DNA from: SVQP01 sp045650025
GTDB taxonomy: Bacteria; Bacillota; Clostridia; Oscillospirales; CAG-272
NCBI GenBank assembly: GCA_045650025.1
Contig: JAZRQR010000045.1
Coordinates: 1 to 35,458 of the forward strand
Length of the DNA: 35,458 nucleotides
Direction of reading: 5' to 3'
This document shows positions 1 through 8,310 of the stretch, in pieces. Position numbers and translations under genes: made by a program. Below the pieces are notes generated by a model. It did no database searches and was not told the origin of the DNA. It worked only from the letters and a program-made list of their open reading frames with translations. How positions within the stretch are numbered: position 1 is the first letter of the stretch; every line of letters begins with the position of its first letter.

Positions 1-45
1 TAAAACAAAAAACTAATTAATTTTTAATAACGGAGGAAATTCAAA

Positions 46-1251
46 ATGGCAAAGGCTACATTTGAACGCACAAAGCCCCACGTAAACATTGGTACTATCG
101 GTCACGTTGACCATGGTAAGACCACCCTTACCGCAGCTATCACCAAGACCCTCGGTCTCGCAAACGGAAACGTTGAGTTCATGGCATATGACCAGATCGA
201 CAACGCTCCCGAAGAAAGACAGAGAGGTATCACCATCAACACCAGACACGTTGAGTACGAGACTGAAAACCGTCACTACGCTCACGTGGACTGCCCCGGC
301 CACGCTGACTACGTTAAGAACATGATCACCGGTGCTGCTCAGATGGACGGCGCTATCCTGGTTGTTGCAGGTACTGACGGTCCTCTCCAGCAGACCAGAG
401 AGCACGTTCTGCTTGCTCGTCAGGTAGGCGTTCCCGCAATCGTAGTATTCATGAACAAGACCGACCTGGTTGACGACGATGAGCTGCTCGACCTGGTAGA
501 GATGGAGATCCGTGATCTGCTGTCTCAGTACGAGTTCCCCGGCGATGACATTCCGATCATCCGTGGTTCCGCTCGTGAGGCTCTTGAGTCCGCTAACACC
601 GACAACTCCGCTCCCGAGTATGCTTGCATTCTCGAGCTGATGGCTAACGTTGACGACTATATTCCTACTCCTGAGCGTCAGTCCGACAAGCCCTTCCTGA
701 TGCCCGTTGAGGACGTATTCTCCATCTCCGGCCGTGGTACTGTTGCTACCGGTAGAGTTGAGAGAGGTACCATCAAGGTTGGTGACGTTGTTGAAATCGT
801 TGGTCTGTCCGACGAGAGAACCAACACCACCGTTACCGGTGTTGAGATGTTCCACAAGCTGCTGCCCCAGGCAGAGGCTGGTGACAACATTGGTGCTCTG
901 CTCCGTGGTATCGCTAAGGATGCTATCGAGAGAGGTCAGGTTCTGGCTAAGCCCGGTACCGTTAACCCCCACACCAAGTTCGTTGGCCACGTATACGTTC
1001 TGACCGAGAAGGAAGGCGGCCGTAAGAAGCCCTTCCTGGCTGGTTACAGACCTCAGTTCTACTTCAGAACTACCGACGTTACCGGCGTTATCTCTCTGCC
1101 CGCAGGCGTTGAGATGTGCCGCCCCGGTGACAACGTTGACATGACCGTTGAGCTGATCACCCCCATCGCTTGCGAAGAGGGTCTGCGTTTCGCTATCCGT
1201 GAGGGTGGCAGAACCGTTGGTTCCGGCGTCGTTTCCGCTATCATCGAGTAA
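46..1251 (+). CDS. tuf: Elongation factor Tu
   Basis: GTPase that carries aminoacyl-tRNA to the ribosomal A site in the cytoplasm. The 401-residue protein has the usual bacterial length. The G1 loop GHVDHGKT is at residues 19-26, followed by DCPGH (G3), NKTD (G4) and GSA (G5). The domain II/III motifs YRPQFYFRTTDVTG and REGGRTVGSGVV are intact. The start is set by GGAGGAAA about 8 bases before the ATG. Codon choice is strongly biased, as expected for a very highly expressed gene, and this also creates a long open frame on the opposite strand that is not a gene. The position usually held by GGRHTPF reads GGRKKPF, a small change inside a conserved loop. It is probably the last gene of an str-type operon lying left of the window, because a strong terminator follows at once. 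Identification is certain. Confidence 0.99.
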   Translation: MAKATFERTKPHVNIGTIGHVDHGKTTLTAAITKTLGLANGNVEFMAYDQIDNAPEERQRGITINTRHVEYETENRHYAHVDCPGHADYVKNMITGAAQMDGAILVVAGTDGPLQQTREHVLLARQVGVPAIVVFMNKTDLVDDDELLDLVEMEIRDLLSQYEFPGDDIPIIRGSAREALESANTDNSAPEYACILELMANVDDYIPTPERQSDKPFLMPVEDVFSISGRGTVATGRVERGTIKVGDVVEIVGLSDERTNTTVTGVEMFHKLLPQAEAGDNIGALLRGIAKDAIERGQVLAKPGTVNPHTKFVGHVYVLTEKEGGRKKPFLAGYRPQFYFRTTDVTGVISLPAGVEMCRPGDNVDMTVELITPIACEEGLRFAIREGGRTVGSGVVSAIIE

Positions 1252-1281
1252 TTTACGATCATAAATATTTGACGTATATTC

Positions 1282-1319
1282 GGGGATGGGATGAGTTTCA
1301 TCCCATCCCCACATTTTTT
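1282..1319 (+). terminator. Rho-independent terminator of tuf
   Basis: A perfect 13-bp stem (1282-1294 with 1298-1310, loop GTT) is followed by ACATTTTTTG. It lies 31 bases after the tuf stop and separates tuf from the riboswitch-controlled ribU. Confidence 0.93.
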
Positions 1320-1327
1320 GTAAACGA

Positions 1328-1522
1328 TTATTTTTGAGAATTGGTGCAATTCCATACCGGTAGTAAATGCGCAAGCGCATAAGTCTACAAACTCTGCCAA
1401 TAGACAGAGCCGATTGGGTGAGATTCCCGAACCGACGGTAAAGTCCGGATGGGAAAGAATAAGAAAGCCCGCGTGCGGGCAAATTGTCCTTTCCCCCAAG
1501 TCTATCTTCAGGGGGATTTTTT
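1328..1522 (+). promoter_or_regulatory. FMN riboswitch (RFN element) with ribU expression platform
   Basis: The 3' half has the RFN signature GGGTGAGATTCCCGAACCG followed by ACGGTAAAGTCCGGATGGG. The 5' half has the related GGTGCAATTCCATACCGGTAGTAAA. The closing P1 helix is 1328-1335 with 1455-1462. The expression platform can be read directly. CCCCC at 1493-1497 can pair with GGGGG at 1511-1515, which is the ribU ribosome site and is followed by ATTTTTT. That hairpin could hide the ribosome site and perhaps also terminate transcription. A competing pairing, GGGAAAG (1451-1457) with CTTTCCC (1489-1495), breaks both P1 and the CCCCC arm. A further stem is GCCCG/CGGGC (1467-1480). The inferred logic is that bound FMN locks P1 and ribU is off; without FMN the alternative helix frees the ribosome site. 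Confidence 0.93.
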
Positions 1523-2242
1523 ATGAAAGAAAAAGTGAAATTTTCGGCGCAGGATAAGATCTTGCGCATGGTCATGATCGCGCTGTTTTGCGCTTTGGCG
1601 TTTGCGGTCATGCCGCTTTTCCGTATCAACGTGGTCTTTTTGACCTTTGATATCAAGGACGCCATCATTACGATCGGCGGACTTTTGTTCGGACCCGTGG
1701 CTGCAGTAGCCATTTCTGCGGTAACGGCTCTGCTTGAATTTGTGACGATCGGAGATACCGGAGTTTACGGTCTTTTGATGGATTTTGTGTCCTCGGCGTC
1801 CTTTGCCGTGGTGGCAGCGTTGATCTATCGTTTCCGACGTGACCTTTTGGGGGCTGTGATAGGCCTTGTTGCCGCTGTGCTGAGTATGACAGCATTCATG
1901 CTTGGCATGAATTTGATTGTTGCACCGCTGTTTGCTCCCGAGGTATATACCCGAGAAGTCGTTATGGCAATGCTCCCCACATTAATTTTGCCTTTTAATC
2001 TGACCAAGGCGGTACTCAATGCCGCGCTGGTTATGATCCTTTATAAACCCGTTTCCATTGCACTGCGTTACGCGCGCGTCAAGATCGCAGGCGCACAAAT
2101 GGAAACCAAAATTGCCGCAGATAAGAAAACCAACGTTCTGATCACGGTGGCAGGCCTTGCTTTGGTTGCCGCTTCGCTGATTTTGTTCTTTGTCATTTTG
2201 GGCGGAGAAGCCGAGTGGTTTGTCAATCTGTGGGCGAAATAA
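1523..2242 (+). CDS. ribU: Riboflavin ECF transporter S component
   Basis: Substrate-binding membrane subunit that imports riboflavin together with a shared energy-coupling module, which is not in this window. The 239-residue protein has about six hydrophobic helices. The family-typical stretch LTFDIKDAIITIGGLLFGP is near residue 40. After the last core helix come a charged segment and one more hydrophobic helix (about residues 210-230), a C-terminal extension. The ATG at 1523 is chosen because AGGGGG lies 7 bases upstream; an in-frame ATG at 1484 falls inside the riboswitch expression platform. Control by an FMN riboswitch directly upstream fixes the substrate class. The next gene starts 20 bases after the stop and is probably cotranscribed. 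Confidence 0.93.
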   Translation: MKEKVKFSAQDKILRMVMIALFCALAFAVMPLFRINVVFLTFDIKDAIITIGGLLFGPVAAVAISAVTALLEFVTIGDTGVYGLLMDFVSSASFAVVAALIYRFRRDLLGAVIGLVAAVLSMTAFMLGMNLIVAPLFAPEVYTREVVMAMLPTLILPFNLTKAVLNAALVMILYKPVSIALRYARVKIAGAQMETKIAADKKTNVLITVAGLALVAASLILFFVILGGEAEWFVNLWAK

Positions 2243-2262
2243 TCCTGTATTTGGAGTAAAGA

Positions 2263-2781
2263 ATGGAAGAAATCAAACAAGCGTTGATCGACTTTTTGAT
2301 GAGTGGCGGTAAGGAGTTGGGCATTCTCTTGTGCTCCATGGTGCCCATCATTGAGCTCAGAGGCGCCATTCCGCTCGGTTGGGCGACCGATACCCCTTGG
2401 TGGCTGACCTATCTGTTGGCTGTGGTGGGCAATATGATCCCCGTGCCGTTTATTTTGCTCATGATCCGCCAGGTGCTTGCCTGGATGGAGAAAATGCCGA
2501 TCAAATTCGTGCAGAGCTTTGCCGCGTGGCTGCGCCGCAAGGCAGAGAAGAACACCGATAAGATTCAGCGCTTTGGCTTTTGGGGGCTTTGCTTCTTTAT
2601 CGCCATTCCGCTGCCCGTAACCGGTGCTTGGACGGGCTCTTTGGTGGCTGCCACCGTGCACATGAAGTTTTGGCGTGCCATGCTCTCGGCTCTGCTGGGC
2701 GTGATGATCGCAGGCGTGATCGTCAGCCTGATCTGCTTGGGCGTCGCAAGCGGCGTGGAGTGGCTGAGCGTTCTGATCTGA
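2263..2781 (+). CDS. Small multidrug-export-type membrane protein (COG2426 family)
   Basis: A 172-residue integral membrane protein. It has about four to five hydrophobic segments and two conserved-looking turns, VPIIELRGAIPLG (about residues 27-39) and AIPLPVTGAWTGSLVA (about 114-129). These match my memory of the Sm_multidrug_ex / COG2426 family, which is distantly like DedA proteins. The family name rests on an old annotation; transport activity is not established for most members. An amphipathic, basic stretch near residues 80-100 probably lies in the cytoplasm. The gene follows ribU by 20 bases with the weak ribosome site TTGGAGTAAAG, and metK begins 34 bases after its stop. A single ribU-to-metK transcript is possible, since I see no promoter or terminator between them. 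Confidence 0.78.
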   Translation: MEEIKQALIDFLMSGGKELGILLCSMVPIIELRGAIPLGWATDTPWWLTYLLAVVGNMIPVPFILLMIRQVLAWMEKMPIKFVQSFAAWLRRKAEKNTDKIQRFGFWGLCFFIAIPLPVTGAWTGSLVAATVHMKFWRAMLSALLGVMIAGVIVSLICLGVASGVEWLSVLI

Positions 2782-2815
2782 TAATAAAAATAATGATATA
2801 AAAGAGGGAAAGACT

Positions 2816-4000
2816 ATGAAAAAAGTACTGTTTACAAGTGAATCCGTAACCGAAGGACATCCCGATAAAATTTGCGACAAGATCTCTGATGCCGTGCTGG
2901 ATAAAATGCTGGCAGAAGACCCCATGGCTCGCGTAGCGTGCGAGACCTTTGTGACCACCGGTCTTGTATGCGTCATGGGTGAGATCACCACCTCCGCATA
3001 CGTTGACATTCCTCATATCGTGCGTGAAACCGTACGCGAGATCGGCTACGACCGCGCAAAGTACGGCTTTGACTGCGACAGCTGCGCCGTGATCAACTCG
3101 ATCCACGAGCAGAGCCCTGACATTGCAATGGGCGTTGACAAGTCGCTGGAGGCAAAGGGGGGCGTAGACACCGACGGTCTGGACACCGGTGCAGGTGACC
3201 AGGGCTTGATGTTCGGTTACGCATGCAACGAGACCGAGGAGCTGATGCCCCTGCCCATTTCCTTGGCACACAAGATGGCACTCAGACTGACCGAGGTCAG
3301 AAAGAACGGCATGCTGGGCTATCTGCGTCCCGACGGTAAGACTCAGGTGACGGTTGAGTACCACGACGGCAAGCCCGTACGTGTAGACGCGCTGGTTATT
3401 TCCACGCAGCACAGCCCCGAGGTTGAGGTTGAGCAGATCCGCGCTGACATGATCCGCGAGGTCATCACCCCCATCGTGCCTGCACACCTGATCGATGCAG
3501 ACACCAAGATTTACGTAAACCCCACCGGCAGATTCGTCATCGGCGGCCCTGCAGGTGATACCGGTCTGGCCGGCAGAAAGATCATCGTTGACACCTACGG
3601 CGGCTATGCACGTCATGGCGGCGGTGCATTCTCCGGTAAGGACCCGACCAAGGTAGACCGTTCCGCTTCCTACGCGGCAAGATACATTGCAAAGAACGTA
3701 GTTGCTGCTGGGCTGGCTGACCAGTGTGAGGTACAGGTTGCTTACGCGATCGGCGTTGCAAAGCCCGTATCGGTTATGATTGATACCTTCGGCACGGCTA
3801 AGGTAGACGAGGAGAAGATCTCCGAGGCAGTACTGCGCCACGTAGACCTGCGTCCCGCGGCTATTATCAAGCGCTTTGATCTGCGCAGACCCATCTATTC
3901 TGCTGTTGCCGCTTACGGTCACATGGGCAGAGAAGACGTCAATGCGCCTTGGGAGGCAAAGGATCTGGCACCCGTACTGGCTGCAGAGCTGCTTGGCTGA
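2816..4000 (+). CDS. metK: S-adenosylmethionine synthetase
   Basis: Makes S-adenosylmethionine from methionine and ATP in the cytoplasm. Its 394 residues are the normal length. It has the ATP-site motif EGHPDKICD (residues 13-21), the active-site hexapeptide GAGDQG (125-130) and the phosphate loop GGGAFSGKD (268-276). The start follows GAGGGAAAG by 6 bases. I see no S-box, SMK or other SAM-sensing leader in the 34-base gap upstream, so any feedback control must come from further upstream or be absent. A tight hairpin over the ribosome site of the next gene begins 12 bases after the stop. Confidence 0.99.
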   Translation: MKKVLFTSESVTEGHPDKICDKISDAVLDKMLAEDPMARVACETFVTTGLVCVMGEITTSAYVDIPHIVRETVREIGYDRAKYGFDCDSCAVINSIHEQSPDIAMGVDKSLEAKGGVDTDGLDTGAGDQGLMFGYACNETEELMPLPISLAHKMALRLTEVRKNGMLGYLRPDGKTQVTVEYHDGKPVRVDALVISTQHSPEVEVEQIRADMIREVITPIVPAHLIDADTKIYVNPTGRFVIGGPAGDTGLAGRKIIVDTYGGYARHGGGAFSGKDPTKVDRSASYAARYIAKNVVAAGLADQCEVQVAYAIGVAKPVSVMIDTFGTAKVDEEKISEAVLRHVDLRPAAIIKRFDLRRPIYSAVAAYGHMGREDVNAPWEAKDLAPVLAAELLG

Positions 4001-4012
4001 TTTTAACAAAGC

Positions 4013-4046
4013 GATCACCCGCCGCATATACTGTGCGGGGGTGATC
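4013..4046 (+). promoter_or_regulatory. Hairpin sequestering the ribosome site of the 4049 gene
   Basis: GATCACCC (4013-4020) pairs with GGGTGATC (4039-4046), and CCGCA (4022-4026) pairs with TGCGG (4034-4038). This gives 13 base pairs with one bulged G and a 7-base loop. The right arm holds the only purine-rich ribosome site for the ATG at 4049. No T-run follows, so this is not a standard terminator. Translational control or transcript-end stabilisation of metK are the likely roles (inference). Confidence 0.65.
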
Positions 4047-4048
4047 CA

Positions 4049-4378
4049 ATGAATACTTTTGATACGCTGCTGGCGGTAATGGTGTCCATGCTGGCGGTAT
4101 TTGGCATGTGGTGTGCGCTCAAGCTACTGGGCGAGATCTGGTTCTCGCACGATTGCTTGTACGTTGCTATTGAAATTACAAACGAAAAAGATGCGGAAAT
4201 GCTTGATGTGCTGTTGCAACAGGCACATTCCGCATTTTTTTGTCAAAGGTCGCGCCGTGTTGTCGTGTTGTTTGATGCGCCGCTGTTGTATGGGCGTATC
4301 GGGCATGACGGCATACCGGGCGAGCAGCTGCTGGAGCTGTTGGCGTACTATGGCGCGGAATACAGGGTAATTCCGTAA
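4049..4378 (+). CDS. Small membrane-anchored protein of unknown function
   Basis: I do not recognise this 109-residue protein. It begins with one hydrophobic helix (about residues 7-31), followed by a cytoplasm-type domain of about 75 residues. That domain alternates acidic/helical (NEKDAEMLDVLLQQAH) and strand-like (RRVVVLFDAPLLYG) stretches, then a helix with PGEQLLELLAYYGAEYRVI, suggesting a small alpha/beta fold. It lies between metK and recD2: the metK stop is 48 bases before it and recD2 starts 24 bases after it. Its GC and codon use match its neighbours, and the frame is open over its full length with a ribosome site, GGGGGTG, 5 bases before the ATG. That site is inside a stable hairpin. 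It is probably a real gene. Confidence 0.7.
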   Translation: MNTFDTLLAVMVSMLAVFGMWCALKLLGEIWFSHDCLYVAIEITNEKDAEMLDVLLQQAHSAFFCQRSRRVVVLFDAPLLYGRIGHDGIPGEQLLELLAYYGAEYRVIP

Positions 4379-4402
4379 CAAAACAGGGAAAGGAGAGCGA
4401 AT

Positions 4403-6658
4403 ATGCAGGAATATCAAGAGCTGCAGGAGCAGGACGAGCGCGGATTGATCAAGCTGTCGGGTGGCATTGAGCACGTGATCTATGCCAACGAGGACAACGG
4501 TTATGCCATCTGCGATTTCGGCACGGATGACGATGAGCTGATCACCATCGTGGGCACTATGCCGTATATTGCCGAGGGCGATCGCATCAGCGCGTGGGGC
4601 AAGTGGGTGCACAACCCCAAGTACGGCACGCAGTTTCGCGTAGAGTCGTATGAGCGCGAAATGCCTGCGGATGCCTCCTCGGTGTTACGCTATCTTTCCT
4701 CGGGTGCGATCAAGGGCGTAGGTCCTAAGACTGCGCAAAAGATCGTGCAGCGCTTTGGCGAGGATACCTTGGAGATTATGGAGAACCATCCCGAATGGCT
4801 TGCCGAGATCTCGGGCATCACGCTCAAAAAAGCAAAGGAGATCGGCAAGGATTTCAACGAAAAGGCGGGCATTCGCTCGGCGATGATGTTCTTCCGTGAC
4901 TACGTGGGCGCGGCGTTGACCGTGCGCATTTATAAGCAATGGGGCAGCGCGGCGGTGGATATTGCGCGCGCAAACCCTTACAGACTTTGTAACGAGGTCG
5001 AGGGCATTGGCTTTGAACGTGCGGATGCCATGGCGCAGAGCCTTGGCATGGCGGGTGACCACGAGGAGAGAATCAAGAGTGGCATTCTCTATATGCTGCG
5101 CTCCAACGGCGCACAAAACGGGCACGTGTGCCTGCCGCGCGATAAGCTGGCAGCGGGAGCTGCCAAGCTGCTGGGCGTGGACGTACAGCGCGCCGATGAG
5201 GCGATCAGCCGTTTGCTTGGCGACAATCGCGTGTGCTATTCCATGTTTGACGGCACGCAGTACCTTTACGACAGCCGTGTGTACGCCCAGGAGGTGTACA
5301 TTGCCGAAAAGCTGGTGCTTTTGGATAAGCTTTGTCCTGCGGTGGACGCAGGTGACGTGCACGCGTTCATTCAGAACGAGGAGCGCAAGAACGGCATGCA
5401 GTATGCCGCCATGCAGAAAAAGGCAATCTATGCCGCGCTGGAAAGCGGCGTGATGATATTGACGGGCGGACCGGGTACCGGTAAGACCACGGTCGTGCGT
5501 GCGCTGATCGATATTTTCAAGGGCATGGGACACAAGGTCGCGCTGGCAGCGCCCACGGGCAGAGCGGCAAAGCGACTGTCCGAGTCCACGCAAACCGAAG
5601 CCAAAACCATTCATCGCTTGCTTGAGGTGGAGTTTGCAGGCGAGGACGGTGAGGGTAGCGGCGCAAAATTCCGCAAAAATCAGCAGGATCTGCTGGATGA
5701 GAGCGTGATCATTGTGGACGAGGCGTCCATGGTGGATAATGCGCTGATGTGCCATTTGCTCAAGGCGATCAAGCCGGGCGCGCGCTTTATTCTGATCGGT
5801 GACGCGGATCAGCTGCCCAGCGTGGGCGCGGGATACGTGCTGCACGACCTGATCGAGAGCGGTCGCTTTTCCACCGTGTGCCTGGATGAGATCTTCCGCC
5901 AAGCACTTTCCTCGCTTATCGTGACGAATGCGCATGCCATTAATAAGGGGCAGATGCCCGATCTTGGCGTCAAGGATAACGACTTTTTCTTCCTGCCGCG
6001 TGAGAGTGACGCGGAAATCGCGGCTACGATTGCCGATCTGTATCAGGTGCGTCTGCCGCGCAAATATGGCGAGATGGCAAGAACGGGCACGCAGATCATC
6101 ACCCCCTCGCGACGTGGGGAGGGCGGTACCGACCATCTCAATCTCTTGCTGCAAAGCCGCATGAACCCGCCCGAAAAGGGCAAGCGCGAGCATACGTATC
6201 GCGATGCCATTTTCCGCGAGGGCGATCGTGTCATGCAGGTGCGCAACAACTACGACGTGGTGTGGGAGCGCGCGGACGGCTCGCAGGGAAGCGGTATTTT
6301 CAACGGCGACATGGGCGTCATTCGCCACATTCACGTTGCCGATCGCATGATGGATATTGAATTTGATGACCGTATGGTCGAGTATGAGTTTTCCTCGCTG
6401 GAGGATCTGGAGCATGCGTACGCCATCACGGTGCACAAGAGCCAGGGATGCGAATATCCCATTGTCATTGTGCCCATGTACAGCGCACCGCCCATGCTGC
6501 TGACGCGTAATCTGCTTTACACGGCGGTCACGCGTGCGCAGAATATGGTCATTTTCGTGGGCAGGCAAGAGGTGGTGGCGCAAATGGTGAGCAATAACCG
6601 CCAGTCCATGCGCTATACCGGACTTGCCATGCGCCTGCGCGGCGAGGTGGAGAAATGA
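4403..6658 (+). CDS. recD2: RecD2-type ATP-dependent DNA helicase
   Basis: A 5'-3' superfamily 1B helicase of the RecD2/YrrC family, found in bacteria without RecBCD and linked to repair and fork protection. The 751 residues are a typical length. The N-terminal OB-like region (residues 15-90) is followed by helix-hairpin-helix repeats (GAIKGVGPKTAQKIVQRFG, about residues 100-120, and ISGITLKKAKEIG). Then come Walker A GGPGTGKTT (355-363), APTGRAAKRL, Walker B DEASMVD and the C-terminal UvrD-like motif VHKSQGCEYPIVIVPM, followed by TAVTRA. The start follows AAAGGAG. The stop overlaps the ATG of the ComF-family gene in an ATGA, so the two are translationally coupled. The gene is intact. Confidence 0.97.
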   Translation: MQEYQELQEQDERGLIKLSGGIEHVIYANEDNGYAICDFGTDDDELITIVGTMPYIAEGDRISAWGKWVHNPKYGTQFRVESYEREMPADASSVLRYLSSGAIKGVGPKTAQKIVQRFGEDTLEIMENHPEWLAEISGITLKKAKEIGKDFNEKAGIRSAMMFFRDYVGAALTVRIYKQWGSAAVDIARANPYRLCNEVEGIGFERADAMAQSLGMAGDHEERIKSGILYMLRSNGAQNGHVCLPRDKLAAGAAKLLGVDVQRADEAISRLLGDNRVCYSMFDGTQYLYDSRVYAQEVYIAEKLVLLDKLCPAVDAGDVHAFIQNEERKNGMQYAAMQKKAIYAALESGVMILTGGPGTGKTTVVRALIDIFKGMGHKVALAAPTGRAAKRLSESTQTEAKTIHRLLEVEFAGEDGEGSGAKFRKNQQDLLDESVIIVDEASMVDNALMCHLLKAIKPGARFILIGDADQLPSVGAGYVLHDLIESGRFSTVCLDEIFRQALSSLIVTNAHAINKGQMPDLGVKDNDFFFLPRESDAEIAATIADLYQVRLPRKYGEMARTGTQIITPSRRGEGGTDHLNLLLQSRMNPPEKGKREHTYRDAIFREGDRVMQVRNNYDVVWERADGSQGSGIFNGDMGVIRHIHVADRMMDIEFDDRMVEYEFSSLEDLEHAYAITVHKSQGCEYPIVIVPMYSAPPMLLTRNLLYTAVTRAQNMVIFVGRQEVVAQMVSNNRQSMRYTGLAMRLRGEVEK

Positions 6659-7422
6659 GTGCGCGCCGAGCGTTGCGACGCCTTCTGTTTCCGCCGCGCT
6701 GTGCGGCATGCGGTGTGCTGATCGACGGTGCGAATCGGGAGCAGCCGCTTGCGCTTTGTAAGGCTTGCGAGGTCAAGTGGGATGTGCAGAAGAATGCGCT
6801 GTGCCATTGCTGCGGCTACCCGGTACACGATTGCGCGCATTCCGTGCCCATGTTGGCGCGACACGGCGTTGAAACGCTGGTCAAGCTGGTGGAGTATGAT
6901 CCGCAAAAGCCGGGTGAGGTGGGAAACCGCGTTATTTTCAAGCTCAAGGATAAGGAAAGTGCCGAGCTGCAGGCTTTCTTGGCGCACGAGCTTGCGTCCA
7001 AGATCCAAAAGCAGCTGCTGGTGCTGGGGCAAACGCCCGAGAATACGGTGCTTGTGTGGGCACCGCGCTCGGATCAAGCACGCCGCGACCGCGGATTTGA
7101 CCAATCAAAAGGGCTGTGCACAGCCCTTGCGCACGAGCTTGGTATGCCCAAGCCGACCCAACTGGTGCGTCGTACGGGTGGTGGCATGCAAAAGCTGCTG
7201 GGCAGTGAGCAAAGAGCCAAGAACGCGTTTGCCGCGTTTGAGGCGGTGCCCAAGCATGGCACGGCGTTGAAGGGCAAGTGCGTCATTCTGGTGGACGACG
7301 TAGTCACCACGGGAGCAACGCTCTCGGCGGTCGCTGCCAAAATCAAACCGTTCAAGCCTGCACATCTGATCGGCGCGTGCATCGCGGTGGACGTTCCGCC
7401 GGAGCGGAGAAGTGAAGGGTAA
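6655..7422 (+). CDS. ComF-family phosphoribosyltransferase-like protein
   Basis: A 255-residue protein with an N-terminal Cys-rich zinc-finger-like part and a C-terminal type I phosphoribosyltransferase fold. The Cys residues are at 16, 19, 35, 38, 50, 52, 53 and 60. The PRPP-loop motif VILVDDVVTTGATL is at 210-223, with RRDRGFDQSKGL before it. In naturally competent bacteria ComF proteins act in DNA uptake, probably with helicases. Coupling to the recD2 helicase by a 4-base overlap fits a DNA-processing role, but competence itself cannot be inferred. The region between the two domains (about residues 70-130) is longer and more charged than I expect. The gene ends at a shared bidirectional terminator. 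Confidence 0.9.
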   Translation: MSARRALRRLLFPPRCAACGVLIDGANREQPLALCKACEVKWDVQKNALCHCCGYPVHDCAHSVPMLARHGVETLVKLVEYDPQKPGEVGNRVIFKLKDKESAELQAFLAHELASKIQKQLLVLGQTPENTVLVWAPRSDQARRDRGFDQSKGLCTALAHELGMPKPTQLVRRTGGGMQKLLGSEQRAKNAFAAFEAVPKHGTALKGKCVILVDDVVTTGATLSAVAAKIKPFKPAHLIGACIAVDVPPERRSEG

Positions 7423-7426
7423 ACAA

Positions 7427-7455
7427 AAAAGTACTGCGCAAAGCGCAGGACTTTT
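7427..7455. terminator. Bidirectional terminator between convergent genes
   Basis: CTGCGC (7434-7439) pairs with GCGCAG (7443-7448), extended by AAAAGT/ACTTTT pairing with a loop of AAA. There is an A-run on the left and TTTT on the right. It lies between the ends of the ComF-family gene (plus) and the hydrolase gene (minus) and can serve both. Confidence 0.85.
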
Positions 7456-7462
7456 GGTTTTA

Positions 7463-8278
7463 TTACATCTGATTCATCCATCTGCACGCGTCAAAGATCC
7501 ATCTTTCGCACTCGGGGCGTTCCATCACCGGCTGACCCACCGAGGTCAGCTTGTTGCAAAGAGAGAGACCGTGCGGGCCGTAGGGGTAAATGTGCATCTC
7601 AAAGGAGACGCCGTTGTCGGCAAGTGCGTGCGCGTACACGATCGCGTTCTGCACGGGAACCAGTCCATCCTCTGCCGTGTGCCAGATAAAGGCGGGCGCG
7701 GTCTTGGCGTTGACGTGCTTGTCAACCGAGTAGTAAGCGCGATCCTCGGCGGTGGCGTTGTCGTTGCCGCAAAGCAGGTTGAACGAGCCGGCGTGCCCGT
7801 AGTGGTTGCTGGCAATGACGGGGTAGCCCAGAATAGTGCCGGTGGGGCGGTGCAGGTCGTTATCCTCGCAGCCAACCGCCGCGCGGATCTCGGGCAGGTC
7901 AAACATGGTGCCGCAGGAGGCGGAAAGGTGACCGCCCGCACTGTAGCCGTTGATAAAGATGTAGCTCGGGTCAACGTCATACTCCTCGGCGTGCTCGCGC
8001 AGGAACTTGACCGTCTTGCAAGCCTGGATCAAGGGGCGCTTGTTTGCGGCGTTTTCGCGGATCGAGTAGCGCAGAATAAACACGTTAAAGCCCTGCGAGA
8101 GGAAGGTGAGCGCAATCGGCTCAGCCTCGCGGTCCGAGAGGAAGGCATATCCGCCGCCGGGGCAAACGATGACGGTACGGCGCGAGGTGATCTGCAGCTC
8201 AGGGCTTTGATCGTGCAGGTAAGCGGTCAGCGTGCAGTCGGGATATTCGGGGAAGGGAATTTGAGTAAAATGTTTCAT
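7463..8278 (-). CDS. Alpha/beta hydrolase (esterase, acetyl-xylan-esterase-like)
   Basis: A 271-residue cytoplasmic alpha/beta hydrolase. The oxyanion-hole motif CPGGGY is at residues 39-44. The nucleophile elbow GYSAGGH is at 111-117 with Ser113, the acid is Asp204 (HTAEDGLVP), and His236 sits in YPYGPHGLSL. The catalytic triad is therefore complete. The GGG oxyanion motif and the length match the hormone-sensitive-lipase/BD-FAE-like carbohydrate esterase group; removing acetyl groups from plant polysaccharide fragments is plausible but not shown. There is no signal peptide. It has its own sigma-A promoter and stands alone between a divergent and a convergent gene. A peptidase of the prolyl-oligopeptidase group is the main alternative, but the size is too small. 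Confidence 0.87.
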   Translation of the reverse strand: MKHFTQIPFPEYPDCTLTAYLHDQSPELQITSRRTVIVCPGGGYAFLSDREAEPIALTFLSQGFNVFILRYSIRENAANKRPLIQACKTVKFLREHAEEYDVDPSYIFINGYSAGGHLSASCGTMFDLPEIRAAVGCEDNDLHRPTGTILGYPVIASNHYGHAGSFNLLCGNDNATAEDRAYYSVDKHVNAKTAPAFIWHTAEDGLVPVQNAIVYAHALADNGVSFEMHIYPYGPHGLSLCNKLTSVGQPVMERPECERWIFDACRWMNQM

Positions 8279-8310
8279 ATGCGGGTACGTCCTTTCCGTG
8301 TATTGAGTCC

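Noticed and set aside
13..1713. 566-codon open frame on the minus strand across tuf and the riboswitch
   Set aside because: It is the mirror of the strongly biased tuf codons, covers a known terminator and riboswitch, and its protein is low-complexity with no family features.
2782..2815. SAM-sensing riboswitch before metK
   Set aside because: Only 34 bases lie between the genes and none of the S-box or SMK core motifs are present.
2723..4027. Long minus-strand open frame opposite metK
   Set aside because: Antisense shadow of metK; no ribosome site and a Val/Leu-rich, unrecognisable product.
4685..6709. 674-codon minus-strand open frame opposite recD2
   Set aside because: His/Ala/Arg-rich antisense shadow in GC-rich coding DNA; recD2 is complete on the plus strand.
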